In this document: piece by piece, positions 32,068-42,766 of the stretch | Layout of the letters: every line of letters begins with the position of its first letter | Numbering within the stretch: the first letter of the stretch is position 1 | From: Heliocidaris tuberculata | Lineage: Eukaryota; Echinodermata; Echinoidea; Camarodonta; Echinometridae | Length of the DNA: 64,000 bases | Reading direction: 5' to 3' | Assembly: GCA_025618425.1 (NCBI GenBank) | Contig: CM046832.1 | Location: forward strand, 48,676,026-48,740,025 | The notes under the pieces: generated by a model | Databases searched by the model: none | The model's input: only the letters and a program-made list of their open reading frames with translations | What the model was told of the DNA's origin: nothing | Position numbers and translations under genes: made by a program

Positions 32068-32684
32068 ATTAACAATGTCTTGTTTATATATACCAAGAGT
32101 AGCCTCAGCAGTACTAAATACTGTTCTCCCTGAGGGCCCTGCAAGCATATTATTACCATGGTTTTAGCACAACAACCGTAGCGATCAGTGCATTCAAGAC
32201 ATAAATCCTACAGGTACTCACTTACTACACCTGGATCGAGCATGGCAAATGGAGATAAATGTCTTGCCACAGGACGTTAGTGCCATAGCAATTAATTAAA
32301 CGCCATACCTTTGTGATCTGCAGTACGGTTACTTATCCACTTCACCGAAATTCCTCTACAGTATATCAATAAATATATCAATAAATGATATCAAACAATG
32401 ATAACAATAAATGTAAGAAAATTGTGTGTTCCCTGTGTATTTTTCATAAAGAGAACATCTGAGAATCACTTTCTACCGTTTTGATGATAATTCATATAGA
32501 GCTATATGATTTTTCAATAGTTCACCAAATCTGTATACATTACCTGCATTGGCATGTCACACACGTGACCATCCATCATGATACAAAATATTACATAATA
32601 AAAAAATTATGCAACTTTCAACATAATCAATGCTAAGGCTAAGAAATAGTACTATGAAATATACCTACCATAATAGTCACGGAT

Positions 32685-33537
32685 CCTGTCCCGAAATAGC
32701 CACCCCATTTTACATATGAGATTTGACCCCTTAAAGTTACTTAGACCATCCATGTCATTCACAAAAGCTTAACGGCTCGAACGAAGCCGCCGGGTTTGGT
32801 CCCCAGAGCCCCCGAAAAGGGCCCCAAAGTGGGGTCGATTTCAACCCATCTAACATATGCGCCAGACTTTGTCAGAAGAAAGGTGTATGACTATACATTA
32901 TCAAAACACAAAAACTGACACAAGTTTCCGTCGGCACAGATTGTCAGACGGCCCCTCAAAATTGGGGCAATTTTTTTCTCATTAGGGCCCATGGGCCAAA
33001 TATTGTCAGAAGGAAGTGGTATGGGTTTACTTTATAAAAACATAAAAACTGACAGAAGTTTCCATCGAGAAGAGGGTGTAACACGCCCCTAAAAAAAACA
33101 CATCAAAGTGCCCCTAAACCAAGCTTATATCCCCTTCCCGATGGAAATTTTTGTCAGATTTTAAATTTTTGTAATGTACACCCACGCCTCTTCCTTCTGA
33201 CATAATTTGGTCCATGGGCCTTGGGGGGGGGGGGAGAATTTGCATCAATTTTTAGGGGCTATAAAACAAGCCATCCCGACGGAAATTTTGTCAGTTTTTG
33301 TGTTTTTGGTAATGTATATTCATACACCTTCCTCCTGACAAAGTTTGGCGCATATGTTAGATGGGTTGAAATCGACCAGACTTTGGGGCCCTTTTTTGGG
33401 GGGGTGGGGGGGCTCTGGGATCCAAACGCGGCGGCTTCGTTCGAGCTGACAAGCGTTTTGGGAATGACATGGATGGTATAAGTAACTTTAAGGGGTTAAA
33501 TCTCATGTGTAAAATGGGGTGACAATTTCGGGACAGG
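32685..33537. mobile_element. Palindromic element CCTGTCCCGAAATAG, deleted copy
   Basis: The 853-bp segment is an inverted repeat with arms of about 420 bp: CCTGTCCCGAAATAGCCACC at the left against GGTGACAATTTCGGGACAGG at the right, and AATCGACC, CCGACGGAAATTTTGTCAG and AAAGTTTGGCGCATATGTTA mirrored inside. The related element at 38470-41534 has longer arms and a 2-kb centre. This copy seems to have lost its middle. Confidence 0.88.
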
Positions 33538-35479
33538 CTTCTGGGCTATAAATATGAATTTTGAAGCCTTTTGAAAATTCAGAGATGAAATGTGAGTTTC
33601 AAAAACCTGAATTTGTGGGAGGTCAAACACGTGACCTGAACTTTTTAACCTCTAATGTAGAACAGTATTATCAGGGACCCTGTTTTGTTATTAAATCCAT
33701 GTATCTATGTCTGTATATGCTGGATCTATATACAAGAAAAACCAACACACTTGGAAGGTTATTAAAATCATAGGGCTCACAATAGCCCTATTCCCTGTTC
33801 TGGGGTCACACACGTGACTAAGAATGGCCCTTTTGGTTTTCTGTCTGTAATTGTCACCGAGAAGTTTCTCTCTTAAATTCCCCAACCAGACCTCTGCTCG
33901 AGGTGGAATTCGTTTCGTTCAACTCGCAACGGCGGCGGAACGGGGGAGGGGGGGGGGGGGGGGGCTTAGTGCCCTTTTCAAGTGAACAGTTACCTTTCCT
34001 GACATTAAACTGCCCCTTCGTGATCTCATGTGCCGTTAGATAATAACTATTCGTGACAAAACATCCTTTTTTAATAACTAGTTTGGCCTTATTTTTATTT
34101 TTTTTTTGGTGCGCTTTATTCCAAGTAAATAAATGCCCCTCCCGCGATAGAAAAAGTGTCCACTGAGATAAAGGGGGTATAAAAACATCAGTATGTGAAA
34201 GTTTTTTTTTTTTCAAGTTTTGGTAGGTGCCCATCTTGGCTTTGCCACCCCCAAACTTTGAAGAAAAAAATATTTCGCCTCCCTGAATTCACTTGGGAAG
34301 CTTCATAATGGTTTCCACTTTGCGTCAGAATTGTGGATGTCTTTTTTATTCATTTTTTTTTTAATTCATAGGCGGTCTAATTACTGCATTGCGTTATGTG
34401 ATAATGTTCAATCCTGAAGCTAAAGATGTAGAGGAAATGGGTGGACGGATGCATTTTCATTTCCACAGGAGGATTCTTTTCTCTCTCTCTATTTCCTATA
34501 ATCTCAGTATAAGTTATTTTTATTTGCAAGCTTCCGTTGATCGTTAATTACAAAACTGAATAATTAGTAAGTGACTCTATATATAGACTGAATTACTATG
34601 AAAATGCCATTGAAAGTATTCCTCCAACCAGGTGAGACGGAACCGTTGTAGGATGTGGGGCTAACATTTTGGTGGCCTTGTCTCAGCGGATTTTTTTTTT
34701 CTTCGAAAAATGTAACTCCAGGATATAGACACCCTAGCTCCAAAACAGCCTACCCCTCCGCGCCCCTCCGTTGAGCAAGCACATTTTTCTTTTCTGTTTA
34801 TACGTACTGCTTGATATTCCCAAAGCACGAGGTCGCAATACATGATAACCGAGTGGAAATTTTTCAAAAATCATAAACAAATGGGGGCCATTCTTTATAG
34901 AGTGAAACAAACGGTCACACACGTGACCATCTAATTTTGCCTCTTTGCCGGAAAATCAGATTACATGTTCTTGATTTTTTTATATCATCAGTTTCTACAT
35001 GAAAATTTTGTTCCATTCTTTGACAAGAAAAAAAAAATCATTTCCCGACCATTTTTTTACAGATACATTTAAATATGCCTTTTTTTTTGAGTTGTCACAG
35101 ACGACCAATTTTCACTTTTGAAAGAAAAGGATGGTCACTCATTTACGGAAATTGCTTTCAAATTGTTCAGAGCAATCCCATCATACAGCAATGAAAAGTG
35201 GAAACTTGCTCTTGGAGGTGAATATGAGAAATGTAGGTTTGACTTTCAAGAAGTCATGCCCCTTTTCGTGCGATGTCACACACGAGACCGACCTAATTTT
35301 AACCTGTGAAAGAAAATGATGTACTCTCATTTAAAATAATTACCCTCCGTCTGTTGGGGGTAAGACTGTTATTTAAAAATCCAAAATCATTGATTTCTGC
35401 TACAAGATAAATAATGAAAAATTAGGTTTAAATTAACTATTTTTCAGGATTTTAGTCACACACGTAACTGGGAATTGCC

Positions 35480-36362
35480 CATGGGCACATCTCCACAATG
35501 GCAATGAGGCGTCGCCTCTTGCCCGAAAATGAACTTCTCAGTTTCCTTTTTTTTAAAGCTCATGTACAGTATTGGTAGAAAAAAGGAAATTGGAAAGAAA
35601 CATGTTAAATATAGTCTCATTTTTTTGTTCTCCTTGTATCAAAATATGTCTGTAAGAGATCATTTGGTATTCCATCTATGATTTCTGGTGAATTTCAGTG
35701 TAAATATCTGTAAGGAATGCTTGATCACTGCCATTATGCTAGGACCCTTCCACCCCGACGGCTCCCCGCACAGCAATCTTGGGGCTTCCCATAGAGACAG
35801 CGTGTGTGCACTGTGTGTAGCTACTCATCATTGGTTTTACACGTGTGTTTACAGTGTATAGCACATGCTGCCTTTGTTGGGATTTTACGTGCCTGTCCCG
35901 GCACATAAATTAGTTTTTGCCTCTTTTTGTTTAATATTAAACTTTAGGAGGCGAAACCTTCACAGTGTCTTAGTATTGCTAGTATCTTGCTATTTATCAA
36001 CAAAAATTGAAGAAATCTGACGAACAGTTTTTGAGGGCTTACCAAAACTTTACATGACCTTTAAATATTTTATTCTGGTAAAAAAGGTGAGTTGGTCATC
36101 AAGATCAACAGACAAAATGATACATTTTTTAAAAATTACCTCGCTGGACCGAAAATGAGGATATTCGGGCACCACACTGTCCAAAGAATTATTATGAGGA
36201 TAATAATTATACGGACACCTTCTTGTAATAATATTCGGACACTAAACAGCCCAAATATGAGTATATTCAGGCCCCTTCTGTCCGAATATGCGGACACGAT
36301 TGCCCGAATACTGGGATTTAAAATTTTCTTTACCAGTGCCCATGGTAGACGATACATTTATA
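35480..36362. other. Intergenic with a short GGACAC/CCGAATAT repeat
   Basis: No gene recognised. At about 36150-36320 a degenerate repeat of TATTCGGACAC and GTCCGAATAT-type words occurs, partly self-complementary. Confidence 0.45.
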
Positions 36363-36622
36363 CAGGGGCGGCGCTACAGGGGGGGCAGAGGGGGCGACCG
36401 CTCCCCTATGATTTTTCAAGTAGTGAAAAAAGAAAAAAAAAAGAAAAAAGAAGAAAAGGAGGAAGAAAAAGGAAGAAAAGGGAAGAAAGAAGGCGGAGTA
36501 TTAAAAAGAGAGGTCTTAAACATATAACTCTATATTACCCCTGTTATTTAATGGAGAAAAAATATGACGTCATCTTTAGGTCGTCTTGCCCCTCCTATCA
36601 AAATACCCTGGCGCCGCCCCTG
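36363..36622. mobile_element. hAT MITE, 260 bp, with 8-bp TSD
   Basis: CAGGGGCGGCGCTACAGG at the left mirrors CCTGGCGCCGCCCCTG at the right, imperfectly. Identical 8-bp repeats CATTTATA lie at 36355-36362 and 36623-36630. The interior is purine rich. No coding. Confidence 0.88.
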
Positions 36623-36744
36623 CATTTATATGAAAACAAATTATAAGCTTGGAAATTCCATTTATTTTCATCATTTTGTATATGAAAAGCAGGGACAAAA
36701 ATTAAAGACAAAAAGTAAAATTGCATCCATACATGGTTTGATTA

Positions 36745-37190
36745 GCCCGGACGTTTTTTGTTTTTTGTTTTTTTTTCTGTCAGGACTTGCGCCACCGACG
36801 AGAGAGGGCTGTGTTTGAGTGTCAAGAGGCGTGACAGTACGATTTATTCCGTCAAGACTAGTCTGCATGAATATTCATGAAAAACAAATTGTAGGGACAT
36901 AATAAAATGAGTGAACCAAACTAGCAGTTCTCCGTGTGGCGCATTCGGATCTACGATGTGCTTGTCATGAAGATATCTCGAGTTCGAGCCTCGTCAGGGT
37001 TCATAATTGACAAAATGTTCTTTTGCTGAAATAAAAATAAGTTGAAACTTTGAGAAAATACAAGTCTTAAAATTGTAGTCTCTCTCAAAGTCTTCAAAAC
37101 GGGCCTTTTGACACTCAAATACTGCCCTCTCTTGTCGGTGGCGCAAGTCCTGACAGAAAAAAAAAAAGACGCGGCAGCCCGGACCAGCAT
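36745..37190. mobile_element. Inverted-repeat element enclosing a tRNA-like region
   Basis: CTGTCAGGACTTGCGCCACC at 36777 mirrors GGTGGCGCAAGTCCTGACAG near 37136-37155, with pairing extended by GAGAGAGGGC and CCCGGAC. Between the arms, about 36928-37010, GTGTGGCGCATTCGGAT and GAGTTCGAGCCTCG look like A- and B-box sequences of a tRNA-derived SINE, without a foldable acceptor stem. Confidence 0.6.
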
Positions 37191-37202
37191 AGGTTCAGTC
37201 AA

Positions 37203-38110
37203 AGAAGGTCATACGTAACACAACTGATTAACGTAACTCATAAATGGTACACTGCCGTTGATAAAACTCCTACGCCAATCACTGATACAATATTTTTCGA
37301 CTTAAGCAATGCCTTTGACCGGACGCCCCATGATATATCATGGTTCCTACTCGGATTCAGCTAGTGTTACCTAAGGAATACCCCCAGGGGAGTGTCTTGG
37401 GGCCCCAATATTTAATATTTTCATAAACGTAATAATAAGTGTCGTCCAATTACCTTGTCTGCTTTTTGCAGACGATAATTTATTCATATAATAATGATTA
37501 AAGATCAAGCTGAGACCAGTCTCCACCAAGAAGATTTGGAGGGGGTAGCATCTTGGCTTGACAATAATCGAATGCAGTTGAATACAGGTTAAACCAAAGT
37601 GATGAGAATAGCTCCCCGTAAAAAAATGTTGGGAACGCACTTGACTTAGTTAATAGTTTCGTGGAACAGTGGAGCTGTATTAAGTACTTGGAGTATTTCT
37701 CAATTCACAGCTAAACTGGGATGACCTTGTTAAGTGTAATCGCATGCTTGGTCTCATCTCACGTAACATGTCTGCTGGCATCTCTTCTCAAGCTCCTCTG
37801 GCGTTATACAAGTCACTCGTGTTGCCCATCCTTGATTATAGTGTGCCCGCTTGGATGGTTTATACTAAAATTAAAAAAAAACAACAACACATTGATGTGC
37901 TGGAACAAATTCAACAACTGGTAACGCGAGTGATACTACAAGAGATGCCATATGACAAGCGTTTTCACCATTTGAAATGGTACACATTGAAATCTAGGAG
38001 AATTTTCTTGATGGTTTCATTCCTTGTATGGCTAGATAAGCTGCGAAGTAGTAGAAGATAATATTGTAATATGTGTCCGGCACTCAAAGGAGGAAGTTAG
38101 TTCATCTGAA
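37203..38110 (+). pseudogene. Degraded non-LTR reverse transcriptase
   Basis: Shifting frames give DLSNAFD (37299-37319, motif A), a GVPQGSVLGP-like stretch changed to GIPPGECLGAP (37375-37407, motif B) and LLFADDN (from about 37459, motif C). Beyond these are SWLDNNRMQLNT and a C-terminal part with SLVLPILDYSVPAWM and LEQIQQLVTRVIL. Large deletions and frameshifts make it non-functional. It differs from the LINE at 1739-3490. Confidence 0.82.
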
Positions 38111-38469
38111 GGAAAGATTGGAGAGACTCCATCAGACTGCGGTTCATAGGTTTCCAATAGTATGGGAAGGCATGCCTTCTCAATCCAGGGTTGAGCTCGC
38201 GTCTCAGGAAATGTTGAACATGTTCAACGTGTCCTCAAGAAAGAAATTCTGAAAATAGCTTGAAGCTTTGTTGTAGGACCGGAAGAACTTGAAAGGGTGC
38301 GTTGAACGCTCCACACAGAGCCGCGCCGCGCCGCGCCGCACCGCACTGCACCCTTTCGAGATAAGCCGCTTACATATACCTTGCAACTTACTTTAAGTTG
38401 CATATGCGTATGGATAAACATAGTATTAATAGATTCTTTACTATTCTAACTTCTCTAATAGTCTGGGAG
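38111..38469. other. Tail of the RT remnant and GCGCC microsatellite
   Basis: Mostly unrecognised sequence. A short (GCGCC)n run lies at about 38322-38350. Confidence 0.4.
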
Positions 38470-39309
38470 CCTGCCCAGAAATAGTCACCCCATTTTACCA
38501 ATAAGATTTGACCCCTTAAAGTTGCTTAGACCATCTAAGTCATTGACAAAATGGTTGTCATCCTGACCATAGCTGTCGGGTTTAGCCCCCAGAGCCCCCA
38601 AAAGATGCCCCAAAGTCGGGTCGATTTCACCCCATCTTCCCCATGCACCAGACTTTGCCAGAAGGAAGTAGTATGACTGGACATTACAAAGCATAAAAAA
38701 CTGACAAACATTTCCGTCGGGATGGGGTGTCAGACGGCCCCTAAAAATTAGGGTAAAATTTTCCCTTTGAAGACCAGGGACCAAATTTTGTCAGAAGGAA
38801 AAGCTATGGATGTACATTCCAAAAATATAAAAACTGCCAAAATTGTCCATCGGGAAGAGGGTGTCAGACCCCCTGAAATGAAAACTCCAAAGTGCCCTTT
38901 GACAACGTTTTGCCCCCTCAAAATGCTCTGTATGTAAAGAAAAAACATTTTCTTACCTTCTGACTATGATAACTCAAAAGTGTTTTTAAAGTAGATATTT
39001 AAAGCAAATCACAAATATGCTCAATAATGTATCTCTAGAAACTAGAAAGCTTGCAGATGGTAATCGTATAAGTTTTACGTTAACTGCGTGTTTGATGATT
39101 AAACAAGTGAATGAGTAAATTACGCAATGCGTAATAAATGTCCCCGCCGGAAGTGCAGATCTGTGGAAATTAACTAGCCTGAACCTTAAAACTTCAGTGA
39201 AAAACTTTAGTGAATTAAATAATAATGTTACTGCATGCAAAAGAAGAGAATACCAACAATGCATGTATACAACTGAAATTTAAAACATGAAAACATTATG
39301 AACCTTCAG

Positions 39310-39720
39310 CCATTTTGAATAAATTTGCATAAATTTGCATGAATAATGAATTTCAAAATTCTGTGTAGAAGTTTGGAAGCCCCCACCCAGCCCTATCAGA
39401 TAAAACAATCGGAATCAAAATCCGATGTGAAATAGAGGAGAAGTAGCATTTTTCGTCAATTTTGAATAAATTTGCATAAATTTGCATAATTAATAAATTT
39501 CACGATTCTGTGTAGATGTTTAGAAGCCCTCAACAAGCCCTATCAGATAAAACAATCAGAATCAAAATCGGCCAAGAAATGACGGAGAAGTAGCAATTTC
39601 TAACATTTGAGCACACACGGACAGACGGACGCACGGACGGACGGACGGACACACACACACACGAACGGAGCCCGTTTCATAGTCCCCTCGCGAACTTCGT
39701 TCGGCGGGGACAAAAATAAC
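39310..39720. repeat. Direct repeat of about 150 bp followed by (GGAC)n/(CA)n tail
   Basis: TTTGAATAAATTTGCATAAA, then ATTCTGTGTAGA, CCCTATCAGATAAAACAATC and GAATCAAAATC occur twice in order (about 39315-39440 and 39462-39585). A GGACAGACGGAC run, CACACA and GAACTTCGTTCGGCGGGG follow, a tail type seen at the ends of many invertebrate retroposons. Confidence 0.7.
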
Positions 39721-39784
39721 ACAAATAAAAACACTTCTCAGCATCTGGGATATCCGAGCGATTCGCCAGAAATATACTGATGTT

Positions 39785-40343
39785 TTTGTGACGTCACATC
39801 AGGTGCCAATCCTGCCTAAGCAGACGACGTCCTATATCAAGTGAACGTAACTGCAATGCAATTATTTTTAAATTATAAAGAGTTTGGTTTGTTTCACCAT
39901 GACCGTATTTCACATTCTAAAAGGGAAGTGAAACCGTTTCTAGTAACTAAAATCTTTTGTTTGTAAAAAGTCATGATAAGGGTCAATGATCAATCGAAGA
40001 AATCACACTTTCGAATTGTAAAGCCCGCTGAATTATAGCATGGATGGTATTCGTTCCCTCTTGAAACGCCGACATGCCGCGGTGCATGCAGCTGAAAATA
40101 CAATGGCATCTTTTTTTTGTTTACAAGCGATTGATTCCTTTATTTTTGTAACGCTGCATTTTTCATCAAAATAATACCATGCAGGAAATTTAGAGTGAGG
40201 CAACAAATAAGCATTTATACTGACGCTAGGGAAGTAAGAGAAATAAGTGAAGATGAGATGACAAAACAGGCACTGAAAATGTATAAGATGTTATGGGGCA
40301 TCGTCTGCTTAGGAAGGATTGCTCCCCGGTATGACGTCACATA
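39785..40343. mobile_element. Inverted-repeat element with TGTGACGTCA ends
   Basis: TTGTGACGTCACATCAGGTG and CCTAAGCAGACGACG on the left mirror CGTCTGCTTAGGAAGGATTG and TATGACGTCACATA on the right. The arms are about 45 bp. Nested in the 38470-41534 element. Confidence 0.65.
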
Positions 40344-40533
40344 TCTCAGCAGCGTTCAAAGAGCTCTATAGGTGCTATAGCGGGGCTGTGTTATATCATT
40401 TTATAATTGATAATAATCATTACTTCAAATGTTTCCAAGCGTTGAATTTTGATAACCTTGTTCAATCTAAGCTTCACCTGTGCAATAATAAAAATTAAAT
40501 CAATATTCAAAATCAATGAAATTCTACTTTAAT

Positions 40534-41027
40534 ATTCAATTCAATTCAAACTTTCATAACATAATTTTGATTATAATAATCTTCTTGCGGTGCAATTTGG
40601 TGTTAAATTTTCTTTTGATTAATAAATAATTAAAATGTGAAAAAATGTATTACTTTCTCAAAAGTAGCCGAAAAATATTGTCAGGAATGTGTAAACACAC
40701 CCATTGTCGATCTGACAAGGCATAATGGAGGATCTTGCTTGGTATCTGTGCAATTAACACATGAATAGTACATTTCAGCCTGGCAGTCACATACCACAGA
40801 TAAGTGAAAAGCTTTTCTGTTATGCCTTGTCAAACAGGTGAAGAGGGACAATGGGTGTGTTTACATAATCCTGACAATATTCTTTAGCTACTTTTGAGAA
40901 AGCAATACATCTTTCACAATTTAATAACTTATTAATAAAAAAACCCAATTAACACCAAAATTGCACAGCAAGAAGATTATTATACTCAAAATTATGTTAT
41001 GAAAGTTTGAATTGAATTGAATTGAAT
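40534..41027. mobile_element. Inverted-repeat element with ATTCAATTCAATTC ends
   Basis: TTCAATTCAAACTTTCATAA at the left mirrors TTATGAAAGTTTGAATTGAA at the right. Pairing continues through ATAATCTTCTTGC, TTCTCAAAAGTAGC and TAAACACACCCATTGTC, about 170 bp per arm. Nested at the inner edge of the 38470-41534 element. Confidence 0.82.
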
Positions 41028-41946
41028 AAAACACTTTTGAGTTATCATAGTCAGAAGGTAAAAAAATGTTTTTCTTTACATACAGAGCATTTTGGGGGGC
41101 AAAACGTTGTCAAAGGGCACTTTGGGGTTTTCATTTCAGGGGGTCTGACACACTCTTCCCGATGGACAATTTTGGCAGTTTTTATATTTTTGGAATGTAC
41201 ATCCATAGCTCTTCATCCGAACAAAATTTGATCCCTGGGCTTCAAGGGGAAAATTTTACCCCAATTTTTAGGGGCCGTCTGACACTCCATCCCGACGGAA
41301 ATTTTTGTCAGTTTTTAGTGTAATGTCCAGTCATGCTGCTTCCTACTGACAAAGTTTGGTGCATGGGGGAGATGGGGTGAAATCGACCCGACTTTGGGAT
41401 CTCTGGGGGCTAAATCCGGCAGCTACGTTCAGGCTGACAACCTTTTTTGCCTTTTTGTCAATGACTTAGATGGTCTAATTAAGTTTAAGAGGTCATAAAT
41501 TATGGGTAAAATGGGGTGACTATTTCGGGACAGGCCCCTAGCCTATAAGGAAATTTTCAAAATCAATAGGCCAACATTGGCCTGTCATGGATCACTCACA
41601 CATTATGTGAGGTTATTCATAATGGACAGACATACAGCAATATCAACCTTACAAAACACTGAAAAAAAATATTTTAACTTACGTTTACAGTTAGGTCAAG
41701 AAAGATTGCTGAGATGAAGTTGGCGTTGCTGAGCGGAGACTAGACTTGGCCGTTCCCTGTGTCCTGAAATTTTAGATTAGCATATGCAATAAAATAAAAC
41801 TTCTATCTGCTGCCTGCCCACTTTCTCAAGAAAACTACATGCCCTGGAACTCTCCCTCCGGCGCACTCCTCACTGCACTCTACAGAAGATTGTAGCGCTC
41901 TGCCCTTAAATGCCGCTCGCCTTGTTATTTCCGAACTTCGCGACAA

Positions 41947-42166
41947 TAGACCGCTTCGGTAATGTATGCAAATTTTATACATACCTTTCAAACAAAGATT
42001 GTTCTTAACAACCTGAAAGCTTGCCGGACATAGCAACAGATAATGTATACAAACTGGATTCCAAGCATTGAGGCTCATTTATAAAAAGCAGGTTAATGGA
42101 ATAGCTCGTCACTAGGTGCTCAGAGAATTATGTGCATAAATTTGTATACATTACAGAAGCGGTCTA
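41947..42166 (-). mobile_element. TA-target MITE 'GACCGCTTC', copy 2 (reverse)
   Basis: Starts TAGACCGCTTCGGTAATGTA and ends ATTACAGAAGCGGTCTA. Reverse complement of 11026-11257 with few differences. Confidence 0.85.
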
Positions 42167-42232
42167 TAGGGTATGCTCTTCTCTAGCTCTTGACCGCATC
42201 ATCGCGTGCTTTGCTTAATAGACCCGTTTACA

Positions 42233-42472
42233 ATGGACCGTTCTGTAATGTATTCAAATTTATGCTCATTTCTTCTCTGAGCACCTAGTAACGAGCTATT
42301 CTATTAACCTGTTTTTTAAAAATATAAATGAGTCTCATTTGCTTGGAATCCAGTTTGCATACATTACTTGTTGCTATGTCCAGCAAGACTCCGGCAAGCT
42401 TTCAGGTTGTCAAGAACAACCTTTGTTTGAAAGGTATATATAAAATTTGCATACGTTGCCGAAGCGGTCTAT
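42233..42472 (+). mobile_element. TA-target MITE 'GACCGCTTC', copy 3
   Basis: Starts ATGGACCGTTCTGTAATGTA (mutated end) and ends GCCGAAGCGGTCTATT. It lies head-to-head with copy 2, 66 bases apart. Confidence 0.82.
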
Positions 42473-42766
42473 TGCACTTTAACTGATGTATGTATCTCTC
42501 AAGAACCCCTGTTACTATTTAATTCACCTGCTATGCACAATTACATCTCCAAGGGTGGAATCCACTTTGCATCTCTATGGGTGGAATCCACTTTGCATAA
42601 AGCTTTTGAGTCGTCATGTGCAACTTTTGGCGGAGCATCTTTTCTACAACCTCAGTTCCCACCTGGCTGTAGTAGTGCGCGCCAAAGGCGTGCGTATTCA
42701 ATAAAGAGCTAAACATTTAGATCGCCTTTTGACACAGGGTGACTATAGAGTAGAAATACTGCATCT

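Larger units (their letters stand above)
31102..35469. repeat. Old tandem array, about 180-bp period, marked by GTCACACACGTGACC
   Basis: The word or a close variant starts at 31102, 31272 (changed), 32556, 33622, 33805, 34914, 35094 (changed), 35275 and 35455. Uninterrupted intervals are 183, 180, 181 and 180 bp. Between words, neighbouring monomers align (CTTTTGAAAGAAAAGGATGG against CCTGTGAAAGAAAATGATGT). Longer gaps are explained by insertions such as the palindrome at 32685-33537 and the AAT microsatellite. Each intact word contains the E-box core CACGTG. Confidence 0.75.
38470..41534. mobile_element. Large palindromic element with about 0.5-kb arms and nested insertions
   Basis: Arms 38470-38985 and 41027-41534 are inverted copies: CCAGAAATAGTCACCCCATT against the mirrored GGGGTGACTATTTCGGGACAGG end, and ACTATGATAACTCAAAAGTG against CACTTTTGAGTTATCATAGT at the inner edge. 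The outer arms match the compact palindrome at 32685-33537. The 2-kb centre contains two further inverted-repeat elements (39785-40343, 40534-41027) and a GAACTTCGTTCGGCGGGGAC tail, but no transposase. Confidence 0.8.

Noticed and set aside
31760..32159. Asn-, Ile- or Leu-repeat proteins
   Set aside because: Translation of an (AAT)n microsatellite in different frames.
33221..33481. 86-codon frame
   Set aside because: Lies within the arm of the palindromic element at 32685-33537. The same sequence in the other arm and in the copy at 38470-41534 does not keep the frame.
31102..35469. CRISPR-like array because of regularly spaced near-identical words
   Set aside because: The spacing is about 180 bp, the 'spacers' are themselves related tandem monomers, and the genome is eukaryotic.
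36928..37010. Possible tRNA gene
   Set aside because: Only box-like words. No paired acceptor, D or anticodon stems could be built, so kept as a SINE-like remnant.
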